Assembly (NCBI RefSeq): GCF_000952155.1
Contig: NZ_JYON01000008.1
Coordinates: 62,001-126,000 of the forward strand
DNA from: Aliterella atlantica CENA595
Lineage (GTDB): Bacteria; Cyanobacteriota; Cyanobacteriia; Cyanobacteriales; Chroococcidiopsidaceae
Direction of reading: 5' to 3'
DNA length: 64,000 bases
The notes below the pieces were generated by a model. That model was given only the letters and a program-made list of their open reading frames with translations, did not search any database and was not told where the DNA came from. Below, one piece after another: positions 54,892-63,868 of the stretch. Each line of letters begins with the position of its first letter. Positions within the stretch are counted from its first letter, which is position 1. The translations under genes were made by a program, and so were the position numbers.

Positions 54892-55677
54892 TTGAGTACA
54901 GTGGGTTTGGTGGCAATCGAAATCGTTGAAGGTAATCCTCATCTTAGGTCGCTCTTAAGTTGGCATTTGCAACAAGTGGGCTATCGGATGTATCAAGCAG
55001 CCAGTTTGACCCAAGCTAGAGATGTATTTTTGAGCCAGCAGCCAACGCTAGTAATTCTCGATTCTGAATTGCCTGATGGTAATGGCATTGAGTTTTGTCG
55101 CTGGTTGCAGTTGCAGCAGCAACCGCTAGTATTGATGCTATCTGCACGCAATACCGAAGCTGATGTAGTTGCAGGCTTACAAGCAGGCGCGGACGATTAT
55201 TTAACTAAGCCGTTCGGGATGCAAGAATTTATGGCAAGAGTCGAGGCTTTACTGCGCCGCAAACGTACTCCTGTAGCGCCAGCTTACCTAGACTATGGCT
55301 TATTACAAATTGACTTAGTACAGCGCCGCGTCCGTTTTCAAGGAGAATTTATCGATTTAACGCCACAAGAATTTAGTTTACTGTATGTTTTAGCCCAAGC
55401 TGGCGGTGAAGCTTTGAGTCGCTCCGAATTACTCCGTCGCGCGTGGCCCGATGCTATCGACAATCCCCGCACAATTGACACTCACGTATTATCGTTACGC
55501 AAAAAAGTTGAAAATGATGCCAGACAGCCTAGTTTAATCCAAACTGTCCGCAATGTCGGTTATCGCTTCAATATGGAAATAATCGATAATGCGCCCGTAA
55601 ACTACGAAAATCGGCAGCAGATGCAAGCTGTAGAGTACAAAACCCTTCAGCCTGCAGCAGTAAGAAATCAAATTTAG
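54892..55677 (+). CDS. OmpR/PhoB-type response regulator with atypical acidic pocket
   Basis: The 261-residue protein has an N-terminal receiver (about 5-120) and an OmpR-type winged-helix DNA-binding domain (about 130-230; LTPQEFSLLYVLAQAGGEAL, then NPRTIDTHVLSLRKKVEND, then VRNVGYRF). The phosphoacceptor Asp is present (VILDSELPDGNG) and so is the Lys (YLTKPFG). The usual acidic pair after strand 1 is replaced: IEIVEGNPHL in place of VEDD, so Mg2+ binding and phosphorylation may be weak or absent. It starts at TTG with an AAGGATAA site, or at a GTG three codons later. A close cyanobacterial family exists; I cannot name it with certainty. Confidence 0.88.
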   Translation: MSTVGLVAIEIVEGNPHLRSLLSWHLQQVGYRMYQAASLTQARDVFLSQQPTLVILDSELPDGNGIEFCRWLQLQQQPLVLMLSARNTEADVVAGLQAGADDYLTKPFGMQEFMARVEALLRRKRTPVAPAYLDYGLLQIDLVQRRVRFQGEFIDLTPQEFSLLYVLAQAGGEALSRSELLRRAWPDAIDNPRTIDTHVLSLRKKVENDARQPSLIQTVRNVGYRFNMEIIDNAPVNYENRQQMQAVEYKTLQPAAVRNQI

Positions 55678-55742
55678 GCTAGTTGCATTTTTGGCAACTT
55701 AGCGGTTCAAAATATAGATTGCACTCGCATTCTAGTCAATCT

Positions 55743-56876
55743 ATGGTATCTTTTTTGGAACCAGCAACCCAGGCAAAAATTAATGTAGCAGTAGTAGGTA
55801 CGGGATTTGGGCAAAAAGTTCACATTCCTGGCTTACAAGCAAACCCTCGCACTGAAGTAGTTGCAGTTTATCACCGCGATTTAGATAAAGCTAAAGAAAT
55901 CGCCCAATCTCACCATATTCCCCAAGCTTGCACTTCAATAGAAGAAATTGTTGCCTTACCTCAAGTGCAAGCAGTCAGCATCTCTACGCCGCCATTTTTA
56001 CACTACGAGATGGCAAAAATAGCCTTGCAAGCAGGGAAAAATATATTACTAGAAAAGCCTACAGCCCTATCAGCATCAGAAGCATTAGATTTGTACCAGC
56101 TTGCCTTAGCTAACAACGTTGTTGCTACAGTAGACTTTGAATTTCGCTTTGTACCAGCATGGCAGCATTTAGCAGAACTATTAGCCCAAAATTATATAGG
56201 GCAAATCCGCTTAATCAAGATAGATTGGTTGGTTTCTAGTCGCGCTGATGCAACAAAACCCTGGAACTGGTATGCGCGAAAAGATAGAGGTGGCGGTGCT
56301 TTGGGGGCGTTGGGTTCCCATACTTTTGATTACATCCATTGGTTGTTTGGTGCTGTTAGGCGATTGTCAGCGCAGTTGAGTACAGCCGTTGCTGTACGCC
56401 CCGATGCGATTAGCGGCGAGATGAAGAGCGTAGATGCTGACGATAGCTGTATGCTGATGCTAGAACTAGCTAATGGCACACCTTGCAATGTATGTATCAG
56501 CGCTTGTACTTATCAAGGGCGCGGGCATTGGATAGAAATATATGGCGATCGCGGTACGTTAGTATTGGGTAGCAACAATCAAAAAGATTACGTTCACGGT
56601 TTTCATCTTTGGGCAAGTCTTGACGGACAACCTCTAACTGAAATTGAAATTCCCAAAAGGCTTGCTTTTGAGCAAACTTATACAGATGGCAGAATTGCCC
56701 CATTTATTAGGGTAGTAGATAATTGGGTTGCAGGCATTGAACGCGGTACAGCAATAACTCCAGCCCTAAAAGAAGGCGTTTATTCTCAGCTATTAATGGA
56801 TTTATCTCATCAATCCCACGCAAGACGTTGTTGGGTAGATGTGCCAGAATTAGAGAACTTTCTGCTTGGTAGTTAG
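55743..56876 (+). CDS. Gfo/Idh/MocA-family oxidoreductase
   Basis: The 377-residue NAD(P)-dependent dehydrogenase has an N-terminal Rossmann fold (VAVVGTGFGQKVHIPGLQ), the conserved EKP motif (NILLEKPTALS) with the catalytic Lys, and a C-terminal alpha/beta sheet domain that begins near FEFRFVPAWQHL. Substrates in this family are sugars or related alcohols; this one cannot be assigned. The open frame begins at a TTG at 55683, but the ATG at 55743 starts the standard domain. It lies 65 bp after the response-regulator gene on the same strand. Confidence 0.9.
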   Translation: MVSFLEPATQAKINVAVVGTGFGQKVHIPGLQANPRTEVVAVYHRDLDKAKEIAQSHHIPQACTSIEEIVALPQVQAVSISTPPFLHYEMAKIALQAGKNILLEKPTALSASEALDLYQLALANNVVATVDFEFRFVPAWQHLAELLAQNYIGQIRLIKIDWLVSSRADATKPWNWYARKDRGGGALGALGSHTFDYIHWLFGAVRRLSAQLSTAVAVRPDAISGEMKSVDADDSCMLMLELANGTPCNVCISACTYQGRGHWIEIYGDRGTLVLGSNNQKDYVHGFHLWASLDGQPLTEIEIPKRLAFEQTYTDGRIAPFIRVVDNWVAGIERGTAITPALKEGVYSQLLMDLSHQSHARRCWVDVPELENFLLGS

Positions 56877-56963
56877 GAGCATTTAGACAATCCTTTTGGA
56901 TATTATATAAATTACATCTATCTGCAAGAACTCCCAAATAAGTCCAATTAGGAGCAAGTCATT

Positions 56964-58607
56964 GTGTTGCAGGTTGCAGTCTTTGTATGCGTTGGCTGGG
57001 TTTTATCAGTTTGCCTGCATGAGTTTGGTCATGCCATAGTTGCCTATTGGGGTGGCGATACTTCTGTCAAAGATAAAGGCTATCTGACACTTAACCCGCT
57101 TAAATATACAGATATTAACCTGAGTTTGATTTTACCCCTATTTTTTCTGCTGATTGGTGGTATTCCCTTGCCAGGAGCAGCAGTATATATCAATCATCAC
57201 CGTCTTCGCAATCGCTGGTGGCAAAGTGCCGTTTCTGCGGCAGGACCAATTTCTAGCGCAATTGTAACAGTATTCTTGGCAATTATCTTTAGATTGCTGT
57301 CATTATCTGCAAATAGCGAAACTAATTGGCTTTTACCTGCTTTAGCTTTATTAATTTTTTTAGAAATATACGTAATTATTATCAATTCCCTGCCAATTCC
57401 TTCCTTAGATGGTTATGGCGCGATCGCACCTTGGTTGCCGGACGAATTGCAAGTAAAGTTAAATAAAATTAGCGGTCCGGCACTAATTGTTCTATTTATG
57501 GTGCTATGGTACGTACAGCCTTTAAATAGGTTTTTATCCTCCTTAGCTTTTGCGATCGCTCAAAGTTTAGGTGTTTCCGATTTACTAATCGCCCAGGGTT
57601 TTAGTTTATTTAATAGCTTTTCAGGAATTTTGCTTTTGGTAGGCGTTGGGCTGGCTTTACTATTACGCAGGCTAATGCGTAAACCCTACGAGCGCTGGTA
57701 TGAAAATGGCAATGCTTTAGCTAAAGCGAAAAAATATGAAAAAGCGATCGCCGCTTACGACCAAGCAATTAAACTTAAATCTGACTACTACGAAGCCTGG
57801 AAAAGCCGTTCTGATGCATTAAATCGCTTACAACGCTACGAAGAAGCACTTGCTAGCTACGAACGAGCAATTGAGATTTCTGCTGATGCTTTTGAAGCTT
57901 GGTACAGTAAAGGCTGGACATTAATTGAGTTAGACAGATATGCGGATGCTTATGCTAGTTACGAAAAAGCAGCGCAAATTAGACCAGACGATTATACAGT
58001 GTGGTATAGCCAAGGAATTGCTTTAGAAGAACTGCAAAGATACGAAGAAGCAATAGATGCATACGATCGAGCTTTAAAAATTCAACCCGCCTTCGATCTT
58101 GCCTGGTATGCTTGGTACGGGAGAAGCTTTGCTCTACATAATTTGTATCGCTATGAAAAAGCGGCAATTTCTTACGAAAAAGTAACTAAGTTAAAACCAG
58201 ATTATTACTTAGCTTGGTTGAATAGAGGCATTGTATTAGACAATTTAGAACGATATGAAGAAGCATTAAATTGCTACGATAAAGCGATCAAAATTGAAGC
58301 AAATAACTACTCTAACTGGTTTTATAAAGGCTACACTTTATGCAAAATCCAAGAGTATGAAAAAGCGATCGCCTGCTTCGATCGAGCGCTTGAAATTTAC
58401 CCCGAACACGCTGTTGCTTGGTACAATAAGGCTTGTTGTTATGCCGAACAAAATAATGCCGAGCTAGCAATTGAGAATTTAAAGCAAGTGTTAGTTTTTG
58501 ATACAGGCGATCTTATGCATGATGCAAAAGTTGATTCCAGTTTTGATTTAATCCGTAAAGATCCTCGATTTCAAGAAATAGTAAATACCGATATAGATAG
58601 CATTTAA
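56964..58607 (+). CDS. Site-2-protease-type M50 metalloprotease fused to TPR repeats
   Basis: Residues 1-225 are an M50 intramembrane zinc protease: HEFGH near residue 20 (HExxH) and the NSLPIPSLDGYGAI motif near residue 140 that provides the third ligand, within about six membrane helices. Residues 235-535 hold some eight TPR repeats (for example AIAAYDQAIKLKSDYYEAWK). The fusion places a protein-binding TPR arm on the cytoplasmic side. The PDZ domain common in other site-2 proteases is absent. The GTG start has an AGGAG site. Confidence 0.9.
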   Translation: MLQVAVFVCVGWVLSVCLHEFGHAIVAYWGGDTSVKDKGYLTLNPLKYTDINLSLILPLFFLLIGGIPLPGAAVYINHHRLRNRWWQSAVSAAGPISSAIVTVFLAIIFRLLSLSANSETNWLLPALALLIFLEIYVIIINSLPIPSLDGYGAIAPWLPDELQVKLNKISGPALIVLFMVLWYVQPLNRFLSSLAFAIAQSLGVSDLLIAQGFSLFNSFSGILLLVGVGLALLLRRLMRKPYERWYENGNALAKAKKYEKAIAAYDQAIKLKSDYYEAWKSRSDALNRLQRYEEALASYERAIEISADAFEAWYSKGWTLIELDRYADAYASYEKAAQIRPDDYTVWYSQGIALEELQRYEEAIDAYDRALKIQPAFDLAWYAWYGRSFALHNLYRYEKAAISYEKVTKLKPDYYLAWLNRGIVLDNLERYEEALNCYDKAIKIEANNYSNWFYKGYTLCKIQEYEKAIACFDRALEIYPEHAVAWYNKACCYAEQNNAELAIENLKQVLVFDTGDLMHDAKVDSSFDLIRKDPRFQEIVNTDIDSI

Positions 58608-59722
58608 GCTTTTTGATAGCGCATTCCTGGTAATTGCATCACTAAGCCTGTAAGTTCTAACTGCAATAAAGCACTAGAAACCGCACCCGCAGACATATTA
58701 GTTTGTTGAACGATCGCATCAAAGGGCATGGATTCTAAAGCGATCGCATTCCATACTTGTTGAAGTTCTGGCGCTAAATCTGGGCTAGGTAATAACTCCA
58801 ATTGCTGGGATGATGGAGTAGCATCAAGTTGAGGCATAGCACCAAGCATCTCTAACAAATGCTCTACTCCTAAAATTACCCCTGCACCATTGTTAATTAA
58901 AGCCAAACAACCCTGCGATCGCTCGTTATCTAACGATCCAGGTAAAACGTACACATCCCGACAAAAATCATTAGCAAACCTAGCAGTAATTAAAGCACCA
59001 GATTTCACAGGCGCTTCCATAACTATTACCGCTCGACTCATTCCTGCAATAATTCGGTTACGTTGAGGAAAATGCGGACGATCTGGCGGTGTTTTGGCTG
59101 GATACTCGCTTATTACTAAACCTTGCTGCAAAATTTGCTGGTACAGTTCTCTGTTGCGTGGCGGATAGACAACATCTACACCTGTTCCCAAAACTGCGAT
59201 CGTTCTTCCTCCTGCTTCTAAGCAAGCGTGATGTGCTTCAGTATCAATACCCTCAGCCATTCCCGAAACAACTGTAAAGCCATTTTTAGCCAAAGCTGTA
59301 CTAATTTTGCGCGTCCATCGTTTGCCGTATTCTGAAGGGTGGCGAGTACCGACAATGCCAATTGAGGGAGTAAAGCCTAGATTTTCTTGGATGTCTACTT
59401 TGCCCCGATAATACAACACTGGGGGAGGACTAGCCGTTTCTAACAGCAAGCGGGGATAAATATCGGTTTGGTTGGGAGTCCAAAAACTAGGATTTTGCTG
59501 TTGGTGTTGTTGCAGAAAAGTTTCTGGATGAATGCGCGATCGCTCTTTTACTACTTTATCGACTACTTGCAGCCCCATACCTTCTACTGCTAATAACGAC
59601 GTGCGATCGGCACTCCAAGCAGCAGCTAGCGTGCCAAATTGCTGTTGCAAGCGCCGCAGCAAAATTGGTCCAATACCGTTAATTTGCGACCATGCTAACC
59701 AAAAAGCTCTCTCTTCTGCCAA
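58604..59722 (-). CDS. dprA: DNA-processing protein DprA
   Basis: Binds incoming single-stranded DNA and loads RecA during natural transformation. The 372-residue protein has a helix-hairpin-helix/SAM-like N-terminal part (INGIGPILLRRLQQQFG), the Rossmann-like DprA core (IGIVGTRHPSEYGKRWTRK, then SGMAEGIDTEAHHACLEAGG), the GVDVVYPPRNRELYQQI motif and a C-terminal winged-helix-like DML1 domain (DAIVQQTNMSAGAVSSALLQ). It starts at TTG with GAGGG upstream. Its stop overlaps the end of the M50-TPR gene by 4 bp (convergent). Confidence 0.95.
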   Translation of the reverse strand: MAEERAFWLAWSQINGIGPILLRRLQQQFGTLAAAWSADRTSLLAVEGMGLQVVDKVVKERSRIHPETFLQQHQQQNPSFWTPNQTDIYPRLLLETASPPPVLYYRGKVDIQENLGFTPSIGIVGTRHPSEYGKRWTRKISTALAKNGFTVVSGMAEGIDTEAHHACLEAGGRTIAVLGTGVDVVYPPRNRELYQQILQQGLVISEYPAKTPPDRPHFPQRNRIIAGMSRAVIVMEAPVKSGALITARFANDFCRDVYVLPGSLDNERSQGCLALINNGAGVILGVEHLLEMLGAMPQLDATPSSQQLELLPSPDLAPELQQVWNAIALESMPFDAIVQQTNMSAGAVSSALLQLELTGLVMQLPGMRYQKA

Positions 59723-59802
59723 TTTACCCTCGAAATATGCGATCGCAGTTAGGAAAACGCCCAGTCTAGCACTGTTATTCTTAATTTCTGAGAATTTATT
59801 GA

Positions 59803-60057
59803 TTACTTAGCAATTTTTTGTTCTACTTGTTGCAATCTACTAGCTATATCGGCAATTTCTGCTTTAAGTTGATTCATTTTTCTATTGACGCGATCGCTTC
59901 TATCAGGGGTGGGATTACCAAAGCACTGTCTTAGCAGCAAGTTTATCGCCATAGAATCGCTGCGGATATTTTCTTTTTCCTTAAACTCTACTAATTGCTG
60001 GTAAAGGTCTAAAGGCATATAAACGCTAACTGCTTTTTGCTCGTCAGATTTAGGCAT
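59803..60057 (-). CDS. Small ribbon-helix-helix-like protein
   Basis: This 84-residue protein opens with KAVSVYMPLDLYQQLVEFKE, as in ribbon-helix-helix regulators. A helix SDSMAINLLLRQCF follows, and it ends with a coiled coil (NQLKAEIADIASRLQQVEQK). Such proteins often bind DNA as dimers. It is encoded divergently from a small coiled-coil protein with only 45 bp between the starts, so it may control the shared promoter. Antitoxin or plasmid-maintenance roles are possible, with no direct evidence. Confidence 0.65.
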   Translation of the reverse strand: MPKSDEQKAVSVYMPLDLYQQLVEFKEKENIRSDSMAINLLLRQCFGNPTPDRSDRVNRKMNQLKAEIADIASRLQQVEQKIAK

Positions 60058-60102
60058 TAGTACAGTATATTATTAGGTAAGTACATTATAAAGCACATTA
60101 CG

Positions 60103-60438
60103 ATGAATAACGACGACGAAGATTATGAGACTCGTCTTGCTCGTATAGAGCTTTTGGTAGAGTCAAACGCAAAAGCTATTGCAGCTAACAGTGCTGGAAT
60201 TGCAGAAAATCGTCAATCAATTGCAGCAACTAATCAGTCAATCAACGATCTAGCAGAAGCAGCAGGCAGAACACTAGCTGGAATAGAACGTTTACGCGAT
60301 ATAGTAGATGATAATCGGGCTGATTATGAAGATTATAAAATTCGTAACGATGCCACCATTGCTAGTATAAATGCGGCAGTAGAGCGGTTAGACGCAATCT
60401 TGAACCAGTTACTTAGAAACAGGGGAGATAATAGCTAA
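60103..60438 (+). CDS. Small coiled-coil protein of unknown function
   Basis: The 111-residue protein is nearly all heptad-like helix: ETRLARIELLVESNAKAIA, then NSAGIAENRQSIAATNQSIN, then TIASINAAVERLDAILNQLL. It has a repeated IAxNxxxIAxN pattern, as in short phage-tail-fibre-like or DUF-type coiled coils found widely in cyanobacteria. There are no other features. It is divergent from the ribbon-helix-helix gene and is followed by the tRNA-Ser gene on the other strand. Confidence 0.65.
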   Translation: MNNDDEDYETRLARIELLVESNAKAIAANSAGIAENRQSIAATNQSINDLAEAAGRTLAGIERLRDIVDDNRADYEDYKIRNDATIASINAAVERLDAILNQLLRNRGDNS

Positions 60439-60479
60439 TAAGTGCGATCGCCCATGAATTACGTAAGGCTTAAAACAAC

Positions 60480-60565
60480 GGAGAGGAGAGGATTTGAACC
60501 TCCGGTCGCCTTGCAGCGACTTCCGATTTCAAGTCGGACGCGATAGACCACTCTGCCACCTCTCC
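60480..60565 (-). tRNA. tRNA-Ser(UGA)
   Basis: Reads on the minus strand with acceptor arm GGAGAGG/CCTCTCC, a D-arm (GCAGAGTGGTCTATCGC), and an anticodon stem TCCGA/TCGGA around the loop CTTGAAA, giving anticodon TGA. A long variable arm (GTCGC TGCAA GGCGAC) makes it a class II tRNA, and a TTCAAAT T-loop follows. The length of 86 nt is right for Ser. The CCA end is not encoded. Confidence 0.97.
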
Positions 60566-60616
60566 AAGCAATCCGCCAGTGGGTCATCAACTGACAGATA
60601 ACTATTGTATCTCAAT

Positions 60617-61543
60617 TTAGGCAGGCTGCACTACTTGATTGGCGCTTTGATAGATAATTTCTTCAGATACAACTGCAAAATCTTGTCCTACCCAAACCAA
60701 AGAAACTTGGGAAACTAAACCAGCTTGCAAAGATACTATAGAAAAGTTGCGCCAGCGCTCTTGGTTATTTTGAATAATTCTCGGCACGCGAGCCGCATTT
60801 AAATACACCGTACCATCAGAGGCAAAAATTGCTTTTCTTAAATACTGTTTGGTATGTCGCAAGCTGTGGTGCATATGCCCAAAGGTAACTAAGGGAATTG
60901 TTTTACCAAACGATCGCGCAGATGCGATCGCCTCAGCCAAATCTGGATCGCCATAATCCCCGCCAATCGGCTGCCAATCTTTACCGCAAGGATCTTCAGG
61001 GCGATCGCCTAAACCTACTGGTCCATTATGCCCTAAGAAAATTACTGTTTCACAAGCTGCGCTTTTGGTTGCTGCAATCATCTTTGCTGCACTTTCCGCA
61101 AAACTTGTCACGCCAAATCGCTCTTTGTAAAATTCGGCATTTTTCCAAACATTTCCACCCCAGCTAAATGGACGACTGCCAATTACAGTTAAATCTAAGG
61201 CGGGAAAATCGAGCTTGCCATAACCGACATGAGTTTCTGCTAATAAATCGATTTGATCTTGTACCCAATCTTCTTTCGTGCGATCGTAAGGGCATTTTTG
61301 CTTACCCCAGTCAGACGCGCTATACCAGGCATCGTGATTGCCAAATACACAAGCTTTGGGCAAATCCACCGCTGCGATCGCTCTAACTACATTTACCGAC
61401 TCATTGCCAAAATCGCCGACAAATAAGACTAAATCAATTCCTAGTTGCTGCAAGGCGATCGCGTCGTCAGCTTCCCATTGATCGTGAATATCTCCTACGA
61501 CAGCGATTTTGATTATTTGTTCGTTTTTTCTCTGACTGGTCAT
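60617..61543 (-). CDS. Metallophosphoesterase, cyanobacterial type
   Basis: The 308-residue calcineurin-like phosphoesterase carries the motif set VVGDIHDQW, VGDFGNES, FGNHDAWYSA, FLGHNGPVGLG and FGHMHHSL, all with the expected metal ligands. The family is wide-spread in cyanobacteria and plants without a known substrate (I associate it with TIGR04168). It starts at ATG 61543. It is single on its strand next to nadA (divergent). Confidence 0.9.
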   Translation of the reverse strand: MTSQRKNEQIIKIAVVGDIHDQWEADDAIALQQLGIDLVLFVGDFGNESVNVVRAIAAVDLPKACVFGNHDAWYSASDWGKQKCPYDRTKEDWVQDQIDLLAETHVGYGKLDFPALDLTVIGSRPFSWGGNVWKNAEFYKERFGVTSFAESAAKMIAATKSAACETVIFLGHNGPVGLGDRPEDPCGKDWQPIGGDYGDPDLAEAIASARSFGKTIPLVTFGHMHHSLRHTKQYLRKAIFASDGTVYLNAARVPRIIQNNQERWRNFSIVSLQAGLVSQVSLVWVGQDFAVVSEEIIYQSANQVVQPA

Positions 61544-61727
61544 CCCGTATTCCTTACCTGTCTTTCTTTAGGATAGGAAACCCCAAGCTATTTTGACCAG
61601 AAACAGTTAACTAATTTGGCTATCTACTCGCCAAAACCAAATTAGGTAATTACCACCCTCTTAATTTTAGTGAAAAATACTATAATTCAAAATGTAACCT
61701 GTTTCCATCTCAAGCAAATAAAAATTT

Positions 61728-62702
61728 GTGTTTACAACTGCACTTACCAAACGCCATCTCACGCCGCCAAATGAATTACCGCTAAATCTATTTGAGGCGA
61801 TCGCCTTCCTTAAACAAGAATTAAATGCTGTAATCTTGGCTCATTACTACCAAGAACCAGATATTCAAGATGTAGCCGATTATATTGGCGACTCATTAGG
61901 GCTTTCTAGGCAAGCTGCTAGCACCAATGCGGATGTTATCGTGTTTGCTGGGGTGCATTTTATGGCAGAAACGGCAAAAATCCTTAACCCCGAAAAATTG
62001 GTACTTCTACCCGATTTGGCAGCAGGTTGTTCTTTGGCTGATAGTTGTCCGCCACAAGAATTTGCAGCTTTTAAAGCCGCGCATCCAGAGCATTTAGTCA
62101 TTTCCTACATCAACTGCACTGCTGAAATTAAGGCGATGAGCGATATTATTTGCACAAGCTCCAACGCAGTGCAGATTGTCAAGCAGATTCCCGCAGAGCA
62201 ACCGATTATTTTTGCTCCCGATCGCAATTTAGGGCGCTACGTGATGGAACAAACAGGGCGCGATTTATTATTGTGGCAAGGTAGTTGTATCGTTCACGAA
62301 ACCTTTAGCGAAAAGAAGATCGTGCAGCTAAAAATGGCGCATCCAAAAGCAGAAGCGATCGCTCATCCTGAATGCGAAACCAGCGTACTACGCCACGCCG
62401 ACTATATTGGTTCGACGACTGCGTTGCTCAACCACTGCAAAAAATCCTCTGCTAGCACATTTATAGTAGCCACAGAGCCAGGTATTATCCACCAAATGCA
62501 AAAAGACGCTCCACATAAGCAATTTATCCCTGCGCCGCCCACAGCTAACTGTGCTTGCAACGAGTGTCCCTATATGCGGTTGAATACTTTAGAGAAACTT
62601 TACTGGGCGATGAAAAATCGTACTCCAGAAATAACTATGTCTGAAGAAATTCGACTAGCAGCGCTGCGTCCGATGCAAAGAATGCTAGAAATGAGTGCGT
62701 AG
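61728..62702 (+). CDS. nadA: Quinolinate synthase A
   Basis: Condenses iminoaspartate with dihydroxyacetone phosphate to quinolinate in NAD synthesis, using a [4Fe-4S] cluster. Signature stretches include [20 protein letters not shown], then FMAETAKIL, then [11 protein letters not shown] and [11 protein letters not shown]. Cysteines in [15 protein letters not shown] and CNECPYMRL are the cluster-ligand candidates. At 324 residues it has the normal length. The start is a GTG. A terminator lies about 105 bp past the stop. Confidence 0.96.
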   Translation: MFTTALTKRHLTPPNELPLNLFEAIAFLKQELNAVILAHYYQEPDIQDVADYIGDSLGLSRQAASTNADVIVFAGVHFMAETAKILNPEKLVLLPDLAAGCSLADSCPPQEFAAFKAAHPEHLVISYINCTAEIKAMSDIICTSSNAVQIVKQIPAEQPIIFAPDRNLGRYVMEQTGRDLLLWQGSCIVHETFSEKKIVQLKMAHPKAEAIAHPECETSVLRHADYIGSTTALLNHCKKSSASTFIVATEPGIIHQMQKDAPHKQFIPAPPTANCACNECPYMRLNTLEKLYWAMKNRTPEITMSEEIRLAALRPMQRMLEMSA

Positions 62703-63024
62703 GCAAAAGAGCGATCGCACTGCTGGAAATTATTTAGTGTATGGCTTGTAGTTGCTTTGTGCAGGAGAATTTTGCTCCAAGTTATCGAATTTAATATTTC
62801 TATTAATTAAGGCTGGTAGGTTCGTTTGCCAGCTTTTTTACTAGCACAAGTTTTAATTACTGGAGAAAATCTACTTTTAGGCAGGAAAGTAGCTTGTCCG
62901 TTTTACTCTAAGCCAAAATTGTAGGTAATATCAAGTCCTGGTAGGTTGCAATCTTCAGCTACCGCTTACTCACAAGGACAACCGTATTGATGCAGTTAAG
63001 TAAATGGACTTGAAGTAAAGACAA
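62703..63024. other. Intergenic stretch with nadA terminator and lipid-transport promoter region
   Basis: The 322 bp contain the nadA terminator (62809-62839) and then AT-rich sequence leading to the ABC ATPase gene. No gene is supported. Confidence 0.6.
62809..62839 (+). terminator. Intrinsic terminator after nadA
   Basis: Arms AAGgCTGG and CCAGCTT with one bulged G, followed by a run of six T. Good fit for a rho-independent terminator. Confidence 0.75.
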
Positions 63025-63846
63025 ATGCAAAAATTAGATGCCACTGAGACTCTAGAACCTACGACAAGTCAACCAATAATTGAATTAAGAGGCGTTAGTA
63101 AGAAATTTGGCAACAATGTAGTTTTAGATAATGTAGATTTGAAAATTCACCAAGGAGAGGCATTAGCAATTATTGGTCCTTCGGGAACGGGAAAATCTAC
63201 AATCTTGCGGATTATTGCTGGATTATTAGCGGCTGATGCTGGCGAAATCTACGTTCAAGGTCAGCGCAGACAAGGTTTAATCGAGGATGCTAGCGATCCA
63301 ATTGGGATTGGCATGGTATTTCAGCAAGCAGCTTTGTTTGACTCGCTGACAGTCGAGGAAAACGTGGGATTTTCGTTGTTCCAACATTCTAGATTGAAGC
63401 GATCGCAAATCCGTAAGATCGTACATCAAAATCTAGAGATGGTAGGCTTGGGTAGAGTTGGCGATCGCTACCCTGCCGAACTTTCGGGTGGAATGCGCAA
63501 ACGAGTTAGCTTTGCTCGCGCCATTACCGCACACCCCCACAAGCCCAAAGAGGCAGCAGAAGTATTACTATACGATGAACCAACCGCAGGGTTAGACCCA
63601 ATTGCTTCTACAGTCATAGAAGACTTAATTCGTCAGTTGCAATGTATGCAAGGAGTGTGCAGTACGTATATAATCGTGACTCACCAAGATAGCACTATCC
63701 GTCGCACCGCAGACCGGATTATATTTCTATATCAAGGTAAAGTGCAGTGGGAGGGAACAGTCAGCGAAACTCAAACTACAGACCACCCATTAATTAGACA
63801 ATTTTTCAGTGGCAGTATAGAAGGACCAATTCAAGTAATTGGTTGA
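63025..63846 (+). CDS. Lipid-transport ABC ATPase (MlaF/TGD3 type)
   Basis: The 273-residue ATPase is of the MCE-associated importer class that moves phospholipids or related lipids between membranes. Motifs: Walker A GPSGTGKS, VFQQAALFDSLTVEENVGF (typical for MlaF), signature LSGGMRKR and Walker B YDEPTAGLDP. A start at ATG 63025 gives a short N-terminal extension before the first strand. It is followed after 22 bp by an MCE-domain gene, its usual partner; the permease gene is not in view. Confidence 0.92.
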   Translation: MQKLDATETLEPTTSQPIIELRGVSKKFGNNVVLDNVDLKIHQGEALAIIGPSGTGKSTILRIIAGLLAADAGEIYVQGQRRQGLIEDASDPIGIGMVFQQAALFDSLTVEENVGFSLFQHSRLKRSQIRKIVHQNLEMVGLGRVGDRYPAELSGGMRKRVSFARAITAHPHKPKEAAEVLLYDEPTAGLDPIASTVIEDLIRQLQCMQGVCSTYIIVTHQDSTIRRTADRIIFLYQGKVQWEGTVSETQTTDHPLIRQFFSGSIEGPIQVIG

Positions 63847-63868
63847 ATTAGAGGTAGGAGGAGTAAAA

